This document shows positions 5,867 to 12,812 of a DNA stretch of 63,134 bases, piece by piece (position 1 is the stretch's first letter; the number at the start of each line of letters is the position of its first letter). The translations under genes and the position numbers were made by a program. Source of the stretch: a virus; the IMG/VR virus record IMGVR_UViG_3300032677_000031, positions 1 through 63,134 of that record. One strand, 5' to 3'. The notes below the pieces were generated by a model. The model worked only from the letters and a program-made list of their open reading frames with translations. It ran no database searches and had not been told where the DNA came from.

Positions 5867-6013
5867 ATGAAGGACACAAAATTTTTATTACTCTGCCTAG
5901 CAGGCATTGCATTCACTGCCACAACAGGCGTATTGCTTTACCGGCACGACTTAGGCCAGCTTGATATACACACCTGCCAATCAGCCATCAACCTATTCAG
6001 ACTATTCCTATGA
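5867..6013 (+). CDS. 48-aa membrane or secreted peptide
   Basis: MKDTKFLLLCLAGIAFTATT begins a 48-residue peptide with a Lys-flanked hydrophobic helix resembling a signal anchor, followed by a short polar tail with one Cys. Starts one base after the previous stop and overlaps the next ATG (ATGA), which supports translation. Function unknown. Confidence 0.5.
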   Translation: MKDTKFLLLCLAGIAFTATTGVLLYRHDLGQLDIHTCQSAINLFRLFL

Positions 6014-6486
6014 GCCGCTCCGTATTAACACACCGTAACGCAATCGCAACCGTCTACCTGTACGCACCTGAGTACCTCGAAGATGAGTACGATTACTCGC
6101 TTGAGAAACAAATCTGGCTTGAGTTCATCGACGACATCCGCAACGTCTTGACAGGCATGTTCGGCGTTGACTCAAGGCTGCTCGTAAACGGCAAACCCTT
6201 CACCGGGTTCGACGGATACGAGTGGTCAGATGATCCTCGCCACAACGAGGTCACCGTGATTCTTCTTGGCGAGCTCACCGAGATCAGCATCAGCGAGTAC
6301 GCCGGCATCGCTGCCGTCTGCCTCGCGCCTATTGACCCGGAGGATCCAACCCATCGCCACGCATGCGAGCACGCAGCGCCATACTTCAATGAGCTCCTGC
6401 GTCAAGCATTTCCTGACTCGTTTCTTCGCAAGGTCGGAACCTTCAGCAACGGAGAGTCAGTATACGAACGCATACAAGCCGCTTGA
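6010..6486 (+). CDS. Phage hypothetical protein, 158 aa
   Basis: 158 residues, acidic. Helical segments alternate with strands (EVTVILLGELTEISI near residue 80, IAAVCLAPIDP near 100). The segment HRHACEHAAPYF could bind metal but no pattern is established. Coupled to the preceding membrane peptide by ATGA. No family recognised. Confidence 0.6.
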   Translation: MSRSVLTHRNAIATVYLYAPEYLEDEYDYSLEKQIWLEFIDDIRNVLTGMFGVDSRLLVNGKPFTGFDGYEWSDDPRHNEVTVILLGELTEISISEYAGIAAVCLAPIDPEDPTHRHACEHAAPYFNELLRQAFPDSFLRKVGTFSNGESVYERIQAA

Positions 6487-6520
6487 CACATTCCCAAGTA
6501 CCTACGTAACCTACCAACCT

Positions 6521-6745
6521 ATGAATACATCAATCAAATCCATCCTATTCAATTCACTCGAGCCACTCCTCTATGTCTGCTTGAAGCAGGCTGACCGGCA
6601 CGGCCTCAGTGAGATCCGTATCAGCACAGCCCGCGTTCGCGAGATCCATCGTGAGATCGTGATCGCCCGCAAGTCACTGGAGAAGCCTACACCCAAGGTT
6701 CCTCCATTCCACAGCCGCCTAGACGCCATCCACAACATCCTATAA
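6521..6745 (+). CDS. Small helical protein, 74 aa
   Basis: 74 residues from ATG 6521, preceded by CCAACCT rather than a ribosome-binding site; an in-frame upstream extension overlaps the 6010 gene and is rejected. Largely helical and basic (LSEIRISTARVREIHREIVI). No family recognised. Confidence 0.55.
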   Translation: MNTSIKSILFNSLEPLLYVCLKQADRHGLSEIRISTARVREIHREIVIARKSLEKPTPKVPPFHSRLDAIHNIL

Positions 6746-6747
6746 CA

Positions 6748-7134
6748 ATGAGCAACAATAAACACATCGGTATCCCATTCCACAACGTTCGCAGCTGGTA
6801 CTTCAAACGTACTTTCCACGGCCCAGACCACTGGGATGTCATCTGCGAGTGCATCCGGACACTCATCAATCGTGAGCTCGAATACTTTGAGCCCGCGGAC
6901 TACTGGTTTGAGATCAGTAACGATCAGGTGGCAAACGTAATCAGCGTCGTGCGTACCTCGAAGGTGCCCTCGCTTGAGCTCAGCCTCAACCGCAAAGACG
7001 ATCTGTTCTGCCTCAGCTTGAGCGTTGCAGACTTTTACAGCGCCGAGCAGCACGAGCTGGCAGACCACGCAGCCGATCACCTTGACCCCTACGTCCGCGA
7101 GATACTCGAGGATGTCTACAGCAATCCCTTTTAA
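6748..7134 (+). CDS. Phage hypothetical protein, 128 aa
   Basis: 128 residues starting 2 bp after the previous stop. Aromatic N-terminus (WYFKRTFHGPDHWD), a predicted mixed alpha/beta fold and an acidic C-terminal helix (EILEDVYSNPF). No family recognised. Same codon style as neighbouring genes. Confidence 0.6.
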   Translation: MSNNKHIGIPFHNVRSWYFKRTFHGPDHWDVICECIRTLINRELEYFEPADYWFEISNDQVANVISVVRTSKVPSLELSLNRKDDLFCLSLSVADFYSAEQHELADHAADHLDPYVREILEDVYSNPF

Positions 7135-7145
7135 CCCCAACACAC

Positions 7146-7457
7146 ATGAAAAAGAAAACCACCGCCAAAACCAAAAAACCCACTGACCTCAAGCCGAAGC
7201 CACCGATCAAGAAACCGGTAAAGCAAAAGCTTAATCAGAAAGACCCAACAAGAAAAGAGCTTGCACTGAGCGCCATTGACGGCCTGCGTAAGGTTGCAAT
7301 CCCTACTCTGTCTGCCAAGTTGACAGCAAAGCTGCAGAACCTAGATGCCGTGATTCTTCCCATCGAGCTTGTTGACCACATCCTCGACATCCTCGGGGCT
7401 GCTGAGAACGACATCATCCGGAACTACGGCCTCGAAGAATACTTCAGCGAAGAATAA
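7146..7457 (+). CDS. Lys-rich tail plus helical domain, 103 aa
   Basis: The first 40 residues are almost only Lys, Pro and Thr (MKKKTTAKTKKPTDL and on), like histone-like tails; residues 45-103 are helical and acidic (AIDGLRKVAIPTL, LPIELVDHILDIL). This polarity suggests a nucleic-acid-binding tail on a dimerising domain. Function not known. Confidence 0.55.
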   Translation: MKKKTTAKTKKPTDLKPKPPIKKPVKQKLNQKDPTRKELALSAIDGLRKVAIPTLSAKLTAKLQNLDAVILPIELVDHILDILGAAENDIIRNYGLEEYFSEE

Positions 7458-7475
7458 CCTATAACGTTACGCGTT

Positions 7476-7715
7476 ATGACATATAAATACAGAATAGAAA
7501 CCAAACGCCTGTTCCGCGGGCATCCAGTATCGACCCACAAGCCAGTGGAGATCGAGATCGGTGAGCATACACACTTGCGTACGATCATCAGCAGCGCCAA
7601 AAAAGCGCTGGGATGGGACAACGTCAAGACGACTAGCAAAGATCTCGGAAACGTGATCCTGCTCAAACCACAAGGCAATCCCAACCTCCAGCTATCAATC
7701 ACCTTTTGTAACTAA
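7476..7715 (+). CDS. Phage hypothetical protein, 79 aa
   Basis: 79 residues with a beta-rich N-terminus (TYKYRIETKRLF) and a central helix (LRTIISSAKKALGW). ATG 7476 follows GCGTT without a ribosome-binding site. It is the last gene before the structured RNA at 7722-7808. No family recognised. Confidence 0.5.
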   Translation: MTYKYRIETKRLFRGHPVSTHKPVEIEIGEHTHLRTIISSAKKALGWDNVKTTSKDLGNVILLKPQGNPNLQLSITFCN

Positions 7716-7721
7716 CCACTT

Positions 7722-7808
7722 TGTTCTCGGCTCGTGGCCTCGAGTGAGGTCAGCCCTGTGTCGGTTATGACGACTGGGGAAAAGCATAGGGCAAGCGGGC
7801 CGAGGACA
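7722..7808 (+). ncRNA. Three-way-junction structured RNA element
   Basis: P1: TGTTCTCGGC (7722-7731) pairs with GCCGAGGACA (7799-7808), 10 bp with one G-U. P2: TGGCCTC-GAGT-GAGGTCA (7735-7752), 7 bp with a GAGT tetraloop. P3: GCCCTGTGT (7753-7761) pairs with GCATAGGGC (7784-7792), 9 bp, closing a 22-nt loop. Linkers are 3, 0 and 6 nt. All stems work best on the plus strand because their G-U pairs become mismatches on the other. It ends 12 nt before the next ATG, so a cis-regulatory leader or a processed small RNA is likely. No known riboswitch or ribozyme signature recognised. Confidence 0.7.
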
Positions 7809-7820
7809 CTCCATAAATAT

Positions 7821-8027
7821 ATGAACGCACAAGAATACTGGGACAAAGAAGGAGCTCGACTTCTACTTGATTACGACAATCACATTCCTTCAATTGAAGA
7901 ACGCGTGAAGTCCGCCTACAACGCCGGCGCTACCGACGCTTACGAAAAGCTATTACAGCTCGAACGTGAGATGGAGCGTACCCGCAGAGACAATTTCTTC
8001 CGCAACCACCTGAACCAAACAACATGA
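7821..8027 (+). CDS. Small helical protein, 68 aa
   Basis: 68 residues starting MNAQEYWDKEGARLLLDYDN after CCATAAATAT, 12 nt downstream of the structured RNA. A GTG start at 7734 would read through the RNA element with unlikely composition and is rejected. Long amphipathic helix at residues 28-60. ATGA overlap with the next gene. Confidence 0.6.
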   Translation: MNAQEYWDKEGARLLLDYDNHIPSIEERVKSAYNAGATDAYEKLLQLEREMERTRRDNFFRNHLNQTT

Positions 8028-8203
8028 AACACGACCTACTCGACCTGATTGATTACCACGAAAGACAAGCAAGGCTTACCAAGAATTGGTCCACCGCCAA
8101 TGATGGCGATGTCACCAAGGACAAACATTTCTTTCATACTCGCTCGGTCATCCTGCTCAGCGACATCCTGAAAAGCTACGAGGAAAGCATCAATGAAGCT
8201 TGA
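8024..8203 (+). CDS. Small protein, 59 aa
   Basis: MKHDLLDLIDYHERQARLTK opens a 59-residue, His-containing, helical protein. The start overlaps the previous stop (ATGA) and the end overlaps the next gene by 11 bp. No family recognised; support comes from coupling and composition. Confidence 0.5.
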   Translation: MKHDLLDLIDYHERQARLTKNWSTANDGDVTKDKHFFHTRSVILLSDILKSYEESINEA

Positions 8204-8522
8204 AGACCCTACCGAGTGGACTCCGCACAAGTCCAACCAGCGCCTCATCGCCCACAGCCCTTCGGCATGTGCCGGTGATCCCTGCCCCGTTCACAACGTG
8301 AGCGATCACCACATGCGCGACTGGCCCCAGCACTACCGCAACGACCGCGGCATCACCGAGCGGATTTGCCCCCACGGCATAGGCCATCCGGACCCGGACG
8401 ACCGTTGCTGCCGAACCCCCTACGGCGGCGTCCACGGTTGCGACGGCTGCTGCACGCCACCCGAGGAGAAAAGAAAGTCCGAAGAGCTCAAGGGCTACGT
8501 TCGTGACGAGAATACCCAGTGA
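8193..8522 (+). CDS. Cys/His-rich phage protein
   Basis: 109 residues. RICPHGIGHPDPDDRCC (residues 57-73) followed by GVHGCDGCC (79-87) is a pattern I know from small early proteins of many actinobacterial and other phages (CxHGxGHPDPD then GxHGCDGCC). The N-terminal part carries two more metal-ligand pairs. Probable zinc-binding protein of unknown role. Ends with a GTGA overlap. Confidence 0.6.
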   Translation: MKLEDPTEWTPHKSNQRLIAHSPSACAGDPCPVHNVSDHHMRDWPQHYRNDRGITERICPHGIGHPDPDDRCCRTPYGGVHGCDGCCTPPEEKRKSEELKGYVRDENTQ

Positions 8523-8752
8523 ACCTTGACCCTCTGCCGGGCGCTGTCTGGGTGGCCTCTGACGTCAATCTTGACATCAGCATCAAACCCGGATCGGTAC
8601 CGAAGACCTATGAAGAACTCGTCGATTTTTCAGAAGCCATCAATCATCACTTTGTATTACACGGTGCTGCTTGGGCTCGCTACCTTCTGTTTGACGAGAA
8701 GGCAAAACCAATTGTCGAACTCAAATACGAATTTATCAAAAATAATTCTTGA
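8519..8752 (+). CDS. Phage hypothetical protein, GTG start
   Basis: 77 residues. The GTG at 8519 overlaps the previous stop (GTGA) and no in-frame ATG gives a comparable length. Mixed alpha/beta composition (VWVASDVNLDISI, TYEELVDFSEAINHHF). Its 3' end runs into promoter P3. No family recognised. Confidence 0.5.
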   Translation: MNLDPLPGAVWVASDVNLDISIKPGSVPKTYEELVDFSEAINHHFVLHGAAWARYLLFDEKAKPIVELKYEFIKNNS

Positions 8753-8777
8753 CGCCCAAGGCGCTTGGGATTATTTC
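8749..8777 (+). promoter_or_regulatory. Promoter P3 with dyad in the spacer
   Basis: TTGACG (8749-8754), 17-bp spacer, TATTTC (8772-8777). The spacer begins CCCAAG-GCG-CTTGGG, so the dyad CCAAG-N3-CTTGG seen in P1 recurs within 1 bp of the same position. P3 lacks the flanking 23-bp element. It would drive the gene at 8831 and beyond from a 50-nt A/C-rich leader. Confidence 0.6.
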
Positions 8778-8830
8778 TCAACCCGTCCATAAAGGACATA
8801 CATACAACAACCAACCCAACACCCACTACC

Positions 8831-8959
8831 ATGAAAGACCTACACGGAATCGTAATCGGAAACTACACCACCAAGAAGCTTGCCACGAAGGCTGCGTCCA
8901 AGACACCCCAACAGGTAATCCAAGAGCGCATCAACGCAACCCGCGGAGTATCCAAATGA
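8831..8959 (+). CDS. Small basic protein, 42 aa
   Basis: MKDLHGIVIGNYTTKKLATK begins a 42-residue basic peptide, first gene downstream of promoter P3, with the leader CCCACTACC. ATGA overlap with the next gene supports expression. No family recognised. Confidence 0.5.
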   Translation: MKDLHGIVIGNYTTKKLATKAASKTPQQVIQERINATRGVSK

Positions 8960-9162
8960 ACCGCACCAGCGCTGCTTCCAAGGAGTACATCCAGACCGTT
9001 GCCCACCTCAAAGGTGGCGGCAAGCAAATCAACCAAAACTATCAGGACAACCAGCCCAAGGGGAAAGCCTCTGAGGCCGGCAAAAATGAGCAAGTCCAGA
9101 AGTGCTGCGATCACAAGAAACCCACAAAAAAAACTTTGGCACCAGAAAAAGATTGTCAGTAA
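8956..9162 (+). CDS. Small Lys/Gln-rich protein, 68 aa
   Basis: 68 residues from the coupled ATG at 8956. Polar throughout (GGGKQINQNYQDNQPKGKAS), with CCDHKK near the C-terminus; probably disordered and basic. No family recognised. The upstream extension of this frame lies in the promoter region and is rejected. Confidence 0.45.
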   Translation: MNRTSAASKEYIQTVAHLKGGGKQINQNYQDNQPKGKASEAGKNEQVQKCCDHKKPTKKTLAPEKDCQ

Positions 9163-9170
9163 TGGGTGAA

Positions 9171-9202
9171 GCGGGGGTCGGGAGCTCATGCTCGGCCCCC
9201 GC
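9171..9202 (+). other. GC-rich hairpin before gene 9223
   Basis: GCGGGGGTCG pairs with CGGCCCCCGC, continued by AGC/GCT after a 2-nt bulge, closing a TCAT loop. There is no T-run after it, so it is not a standard intrinsic terminator. It lies 20 nt upstream of the next start, like the RNA structures at 7722-7808 and 10983-11015. Possible RNase processing site or 5' stabiliser. Confidence 0.55.
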
Positions 9203-9222
9203 ACATTCATCATAAATACATA

Positions 9223-9393
9223 ATGAACGCACGAAATTATTACGGAGATCGGCCACTTGTCTGGTGGCCTTTGTTCTTGACCAAGCTTTTCCCAGACAAT
9301 TCATACTTTATTGATAAAGCTCCAAAATTCCATAGCACGGTAAAACCTAGTGCACCTTTTTCTAAAACATCTAAACGCCATGCCCACAAATAA
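9223..9393 (+). CDS. Small protein, 56 aa
   Basis: MNARNYYGDRPLVWWPLFLT starts a 56-residue protein with a short aromatic-hydrophobic stretch (residues 11-22) and a basic tail. ATG follows CATAAATACATA. It overlaps the next gene by 14 bp in another frame. No family recognised. Confidence 0.45.
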   Translation: MNARNYYGDRPLVWWPLFLTKLFPDNSYFIDKAPKFHSTVKPSAPFSKTSKRHAHK

Positions 9394-9619
9394 AACCATC
9401 AAAGACCACCCTGCATTCCCGGTAACCCCTCACCCCGGGGACCAGATCAACAAAGCTGTGCGCGGTAACTCAGGCATGTCCATGCTTGATTTCTTTGCCG
9501 GTGTCGCAACCGTAGGCTTATCACAATCCGAAATACCACCGCATCAAGTTGCTGAGGAAGCCTACGACATCGCCGAGCACCTCATGCAGGAGCGCTTGGA
9601 GCGCTACGCCAATAAATGA
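9380..9619 (+). CDS. Conserved phage protein (GMSMLDFFAG type)
   Basis: 79 residues from ATG 9380. GMSMLDFFAGVATVGL (residues 33-48) followed by VAEEAYDIAEHLMQER (61-76) is a pairing found in many tailed phages (G-[MLI]-[ST]-x-R/L-D-[YF]-FA then AYxIAdxML). Function unknown. It overlaps the resolvase gene by ATGA, suggesting linked expression. An ATG at 9350 would add ten poorly matching residues. Confidence 0.6.
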   Translation: MPTNKTIKDHPAFPVTPHPGDQINKAVRGNSGMSMLDFFAGVATVGLSQSEIPPHQVAEEAYDIAEHLMQERLERYANK

Positions 9620-10170
9620 AAACCATTTCGGAACAGCCTAAGCCAAAATTTAAGCTCGTCCCGAAAGCACCCAAAACCACCAACGTTATGTACGTATACG
9701 GAATTGACCCCGGCAAGTCTGGAGCGATCGTCCTGATCGACAGCAAGGCCAAGCTCAAGGAAGTCGTCAAGATGCCTGAGGCCGATGAAGATTTGGCCGC
9801 GGAGCTCAGCATGATTGTTGACAACAAAAGCCGCAGCGAAGTCTGGATTGAGAGGATCCCCAAGTTTGCCGGAAAGAATCAGTCCGGTGCCAGCGTAGCT
9901 ACGTTGTTCGCCAATTACCGGTATATCGTGGGATACCTCGAAGGCCGCGGGGTTACCGTGCATCAGGTAGTGCCTCAGGTCTGGATGAAGCCATATCGTC
10001 TTCTTGCCAAAGACTGGCAGGTGATGACCTACAACACCCGCAAGAAATATCTCCACGCAATGGCGATGTCTGAATTTTTCTCCGACAAAAAAACCCTGCC
10101 ACGTTGGGCAGCCGATGCAGCGCTTATCGCCCTGCACGGAGCCACGATTGGCGAAATCCTTGTAAAATAA
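9616..10170 (+). CDS. RuvC-like Holliday junction resolvase
   Basis: 184 residues, RNase H fold. YGIDPGKSGAIVLID (residues 28-42) carries the first catalytic Asp, VWIERIPKF (76-84) the catalytic Glu, and AADAALIALHGAT (165-177) the final Asp motif, the order seen in RuvC/poxvirus A22-type resolvases. It would cut branched DNA made during replication and recombination before packaging. The first 26 residues are a basic extension; translation may start at the in-frame ATG for MYVYGIDPG. TAATG overlap with the next gene. Confidence 0.8.
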   Translation: MKTISEQPKPKFKLVPKAPKTTNVMYVYGIDPGKSGAIVLIDSKAKLKEVVKMPEADEDLAAELSMIVDNKSRSEVWIERIPKFAGKNQSGASVATLFANYRYIVGYLEGRGVTVHQVVPQVWMKPYRLLAKDWQVMTYNTRKKYLHAMAMSEFFSDKKTLPRWAADAALIALHGATIGEILVK

Positions 10171-10367
10171 TGCACCCACTACTCGCCGTAACGTTTTTTC
10201 TGAACATTATTTTTTCGACGAAAGAATTTTTTGATGTCTGGGATTACCTCACTTTGGCCAAACTTAAAGGAGAAAAGCCCAAGCCCGAGGATTATATAGA
10301 ACTTTGGTTTTCCGCTTCGCTATCCGTTTTCACTTTGGTTGCCTTTACCATCTATTGCTTCCGTTAG
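10170..10367 (+). CDS. Two-span membrane protein, 65 aa
   Basis: 65 residues from ATG 10170, which shares its A with the resolvase stop. Hydrophobic helices at residues 3-17 (PLLAVTFFLNIIF) and 45-64 (LWFSASLSVFTLVAFTIYCF) flank a Lys/Pro-rich cytoplasmic loop. Unknown function; an early membrane protein and not in the lysis cassette. Confidence 0.5.
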   Translation: MHPLLAVTFFLNIIFSTKEFFDVWDYLTLAKLKGEKPKPEDYIELWFSASLSVFTLVAFTIYCFR

Positions 10368-10390
10368 TAAACCACCAACAACACAACACC

Positions 10391-10933
10391 ATGCCAGACG
10401 ACGATACAACACAAACAACCTCAGAAACATCAACAGTGGCTGCAACTTCGGCACCGGAGAACGTAGTCCCTTTTACGCCAGCCTCGGAGACGACGCCAGC
10501 AGCCCCCGCAGCCGAGGCATCTTCAGCTACCGCGCCCGACCCACAGGCTGCTTCTACGGATGCGTCAGCGACCCCTGCTGCCGAACCCACAGGGTTGCCC
10601 ACCATCAACAACATTCAGGATGCGGTGAACCATGTGATAAGCAACGTTGACATCAACACCGTCAGCCATCACGACATCGTTCACGAGCTCTTTCAGAACA
10701 CGCAGGAGTACGCTTTCAAGCTGCTTCTCTCTGCCAAGCTGTTTGAGCAGATGATCATCCGCGACTCCTTTGGTCTCAAGGGTGAAGCATTTGATTTCCT
10801 TCGCTACGCCGACGAGGCCGTGACCAACGAAGTGCATGCCATCCTCAAGGCTAAGGTTGTAATCCCCGCCCCCGAAGCTCCCGCCCCCGAAGCTCCCGAG
10901 CCCGCTGCCTCGAGCGATCAGGCAGTCAGCTAA
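10391..10933 (+). CDS. Ala/Pro/Thr-rich protein with helical core
   Basis: 180 residues. Residues 1-72 are acidic, disordered and rich in Ala, Thr, Pro and Ser; 73-160 are helical (NIQDAVNHVISNVDINTVSH to DEAVTNEVHAILKAKV); the end has the repeats APEAPAPEAPEPAA. The leader AACACC precedes the ATG. No family recognised; scaffold- or adaptor-like architecture, but located in the early block. Confidence 0.6.
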   Translation: MPDDDTTQTTSETSTVAATSAPENVVPFTPASETTPAAPAAEASSATAPDPQAASTDASATPAAEPTGLPTINNIQDAVNHVISNVDINTVSHHDIVHELFQNTQEYAFKLLLSAKLFEQMIIRDSFGLKGEAFDFLRYADEAVTNEVHAILKAKVVIPAPEAPAPEAPEPAASSDQAVS

Positions 10934-10982
10934 TTGGTCCCAAACCATCGCCAACACAAACATACGCCCCTCGTAAACCTAA

Positions 10983-11015
10983 CCCCGGTAGAGGACATTG
11001 ACCCCTCTGCCGGGG
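10983..11015 (+). other. 12-bp GC-rich hairpin in a 5' leader
   Basis: CCCCGGTAGAGG (10983-10994) pairs with CCTCTGCCGGGG (11004-11015) with one U-G wobble, loop ACATTGACC. The wobble becomes a C-A mismatch on the opposite strand, so the plus-strand RNA is favoured. No T-run follows. It stands 19 nt upstream of the next ATG. Confidence 0.6.
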
Positions 11016-11034
11016 GACGGTAACTTAAAGCCCT

Positions 11035-11220
11035 ATGAAAATTCCTGTACATCTTAAAAGCATGATCACCCCGAACCCTGAAGCGCACCACGTAAAGGGA
11101 CCGCGGAAACACCACGGGAAAAAAGCTCCTAAAGGTGCCAGCGAAGAGACCGGGGGGGTCGAAAAGAAAATTAAGAAATGGATCCCGAAACGCGACACGC
11201 TTGCAAAGCCAAATCTTTGA
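11035..11220 (+). CDS. Small highly basic protein, 61 aa
   Basis: 61 residues with many Lys, His and Pro (GPRKHHGKKAPKGASEE, VEKKIKKWIPKR). Composition suggests nucleic-acid binding. Its stop shares bases with the next ATG (TGATG). No family recognised. Confidence 0.5.
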   Translation: MKIPVHLKSMITPNPEAHHVKGPRKHHGKKAPKGASEETGGVEKKIKKWIPKRDTLAKPNL

Positions 11221-11741
11221 TGAAGCTGATCGCCTTTGCAGGTAAAGCCGGCTCGGGTAAGAGCACGCTGTCAAAGTACCTCGTGGATAATCACGGGTAC
11301 ACGCTTGTGAAGTTTGCGGATGTCATCAAGGACATGCTTCGTGTGCTCGGACTTACCGATCATGAAATCGAAGGTGAAGGCAAAGAAAAGCCCTGCTATC
11401 TTCTTGGAGGAAAGACTCCACGGTACGCCATGCAGACGCTGGGAACCGAGTGGGGTAGGGAGACGATGTACCCGCTGATCTGGATTGACGCTTGGTACCG
11501 CCGCACAAACGCTGTGCTGCAATCCGGAGGCAAAGTCGTATGCGATGACATACGTTTTGGTAATGAGGTTGAGGCAATCTGGAAGCTCAATGGGTACGTA
11601 TTTGAAGTCTTCAGGCCGCAACAAAATCAAATTTCGGAGAGCTCACACACCTCCGAGATAATTGACTTTTCCTGCGATGCAACGCTATTGAACAACGAGA
11701 CCATCACCGAACTCTGCGAGAAATTAGAAACTTTTTTATGA
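11220..11741 (+). CDS. Deoxynucleoside monophosphate kinase-like
   Basis: 173 residues. P-loop GKAGSGKST (residues 8-16), then FADVIKDMLRVLGL and the lid/substrate region RYAMQTLGTEWGRE (67-80), WIDAWYRR and VCDDIRFGNEVEAI (107-120), the layout of T4 gp1-type dNMP kinases that phosphorylate dNMPs for viral DNA synthesis. The start at 11220 places the P-loop 8 residues in, as in the family; an upstream ATG at 11178 overlaps the previous gene. Ends with an ATGA overlap. The dNMP specificity is inferred. Confidence 0.75.
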   Translation: MKLIAFAGKAGSGKSTLSKYLVDNHGYTLVKFADVIKDMLRVLGLTDHEIEGEGKEKPCYLLGGKTPRYAMQTLGTEWGRETMYPLIWIDAWYRRTNAVLQSGGKVVCDDIRFGNEVEAIWKLNGYVFEVFRPQQNQISESSHTSEIIDFSCDATLLNNETITELCEKLETFL

Positions 11742-11941
11742 GCACAAAACACACACCTGAATCACGAGCCAGCCGGCTCAAAGAAATAACCAAGGCCATG
11801 AAGTCAAAGGATCTCCACCCTACGGAGCGCCGCAAACTAGCCAGTGAGCTAGGGGGGCTGCGTGGGGCTGGATCCCTTGCACGCCGAATGGCAGCCATAA
11901 AAGGGAATCATGTACGACATGGAAAATCTTGGCTCGCTTAA
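11738..11941 (+). CDS. Small basic helical protein, 67 aa
   Basis: 67 residues, Arg/Lys-rich (ASRLKEITKAMKSKDLHP, ERRKLASELGGLRGAG). Coupled to the kinase by ATGA. Its 3' end is overlapped by the inserted HNH gene, so its C-terminus (KGNHVRHGKSWLA) may have been altered by the insertion. No family recognised. Confidence 0.5.
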   Translation: MSTKHTPESRASRLKEITKAMKSKDLHPTERRKLASELGGLRGAGSLARRMAAIKGNHVRHGKSWLA

Positions 11942-12521
11942 CCGTTTTTGGCAGGGGGAGGTTAACCCCGATGGAAAAGTTTTTTGGGAATACCAACGGG
12001 GAAAACCTGTTTGGCTATCCCGTGAAAAATTTTTAGACCGGCAAGACAAAAAAAGAAAACGTGCTCAAGCTAGGTTTACCGTTAGGTATGCTACGGATCA
12101 GGATTATCGAGCTCGAACTTTAGCAAAAAATTTAGCCGGGTATTACCGAAACAGGGCTGAGCGGGTTATTAAGGCGTCTAGGTATTCAACACTTCGCCGC
12201 AAGCAAAACCCCCTAGCAAAGCTATCTCACCAAATCGGTTCCTTGATAAGAACTTCTTTTGGCCGCAAAGGGCTTAAGAAGCGCAGCAAAACTGAAACGC
12301 TCTTGGGTTGCTCGATTTTCGATTTCCGAAAACATATAGAAAATCAATTCCTCCCCGGGATGACGTGGGAAAACCGTGAAGAATGGCACGTTGATCACAT
12401 CATTCCGATAGCGTCGGCCCGTACAGATGAAGAGCTTATGAAATTAAATCATTACACCAACCTACGCCCTCTTTGGGCAATAGATAACCTAAAGAAAGGA
12501 GCTAAAGTAAACCTTGTATGA
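11910..12521 (+). CDS. HNH homing-type endonuclease 1
   Basis: 203 residues. N-terminal module at 15-42 (QGEVNPDGKVFWEY, then PVWLSREKF), a long basic helical linker (45-130), then the HNH core: LPGMTWENREEWHVDHIIPI (about 148-167) and LNHYTNLRPLWAIDNLKKGA at the C-terminus. The HVDH pair and the N in YTNLRP supply the betabetaalpha-metal nuclease residues. Closely related to the gene at 14063 over the last 60 residues. The DNA is visibly more A+T-rich than its neighbours. It overlaps the ends of both flanking genes, as free-standing homing endonucleases often do. The start could also be ATG 11919. Confidence 0.85.
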   Translation: MYDMENLGSLNRFWQGEVNPDGKVFWEYQRGKPVWLSREKFLDRQDKKRKRAQARFTVRYATDQDYRARTLAKNLAGYYRNRAERVIKASRYSTLRRKQNPLAKLSHQIGSLIRTSFGRKGLKKRSKTETLLGCSIFDFRKHIENQFLPGMTWENREEWHVDHIIPIASARTDEELMKLNHYTNLRPLWAIDNLKKGAKVNLV

Positions 12522-12640
12522 TCTGGATCACCCTACGAATACTATTCGGCATCGTCATGCTCTGCAGCTTGGCAGCCGCGGCTTTTTTATTCATCTGCCT
12601 AATACCTGAAGACGATGCAAAAAAAGATCGACTCCAATAA
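12518..12640 (+). CDS. 40-aa single-span membrane protein
   Basis: MIWITLRILFGIVMLCSLAA begins a 40-residue peptide, one hydrophobic helix (residues 2-29) with a polar tail. ATGA overlap with the HNH gene. Function unknown. Confidence 0.5.
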   Translation: MIWITLRILFGIVMLCSLAAAAFLFICLIPEDDAKKDRLQ

Positions 12641-12812
12641 ATGGAAGGGCTCGTGGGGCGGAGGTAAAGGCTCCGACCCGCGCCCAATCAATAAATCAAC
12701 CTATGACAAAAATTTTGACGACATCGTCTGGAATCATCAATCTGCGACCGTATCAAACGGAGGCAGCGGGAAAGCTTGCGGACGCCCTGCAAAAGCACGG
12801 CGTAGCCGTTGA
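12615..12812 (+). CDS. Small phage protein (KGSDPRP type)
   Basis: 65 residues. KWKGSWGGGKGSDPRPINKS then TYDKNFDDIVW recalls short phage proteins with a GSDPRPxNxxxYxxNxDxI core. The last 36 residues overlap the helicase start in another frame and look less protein-like, so the true end may have been extended. Function unknown. Confidence 0.5.
   Translation: MQKKIDSNKWKGSWGGGKGSDPRPINKSTYDKNFDDIVWNHQSATVSNGGSGKACGRPAKARRSR

Noticed and set aside
6483-6511. TTGACA upstream of the 6521 gene as a promoter
   Set aside because: The sequence 17 bp downstream (GTAACC) is a poor -10 and the CCAAG dyad is incomplete.
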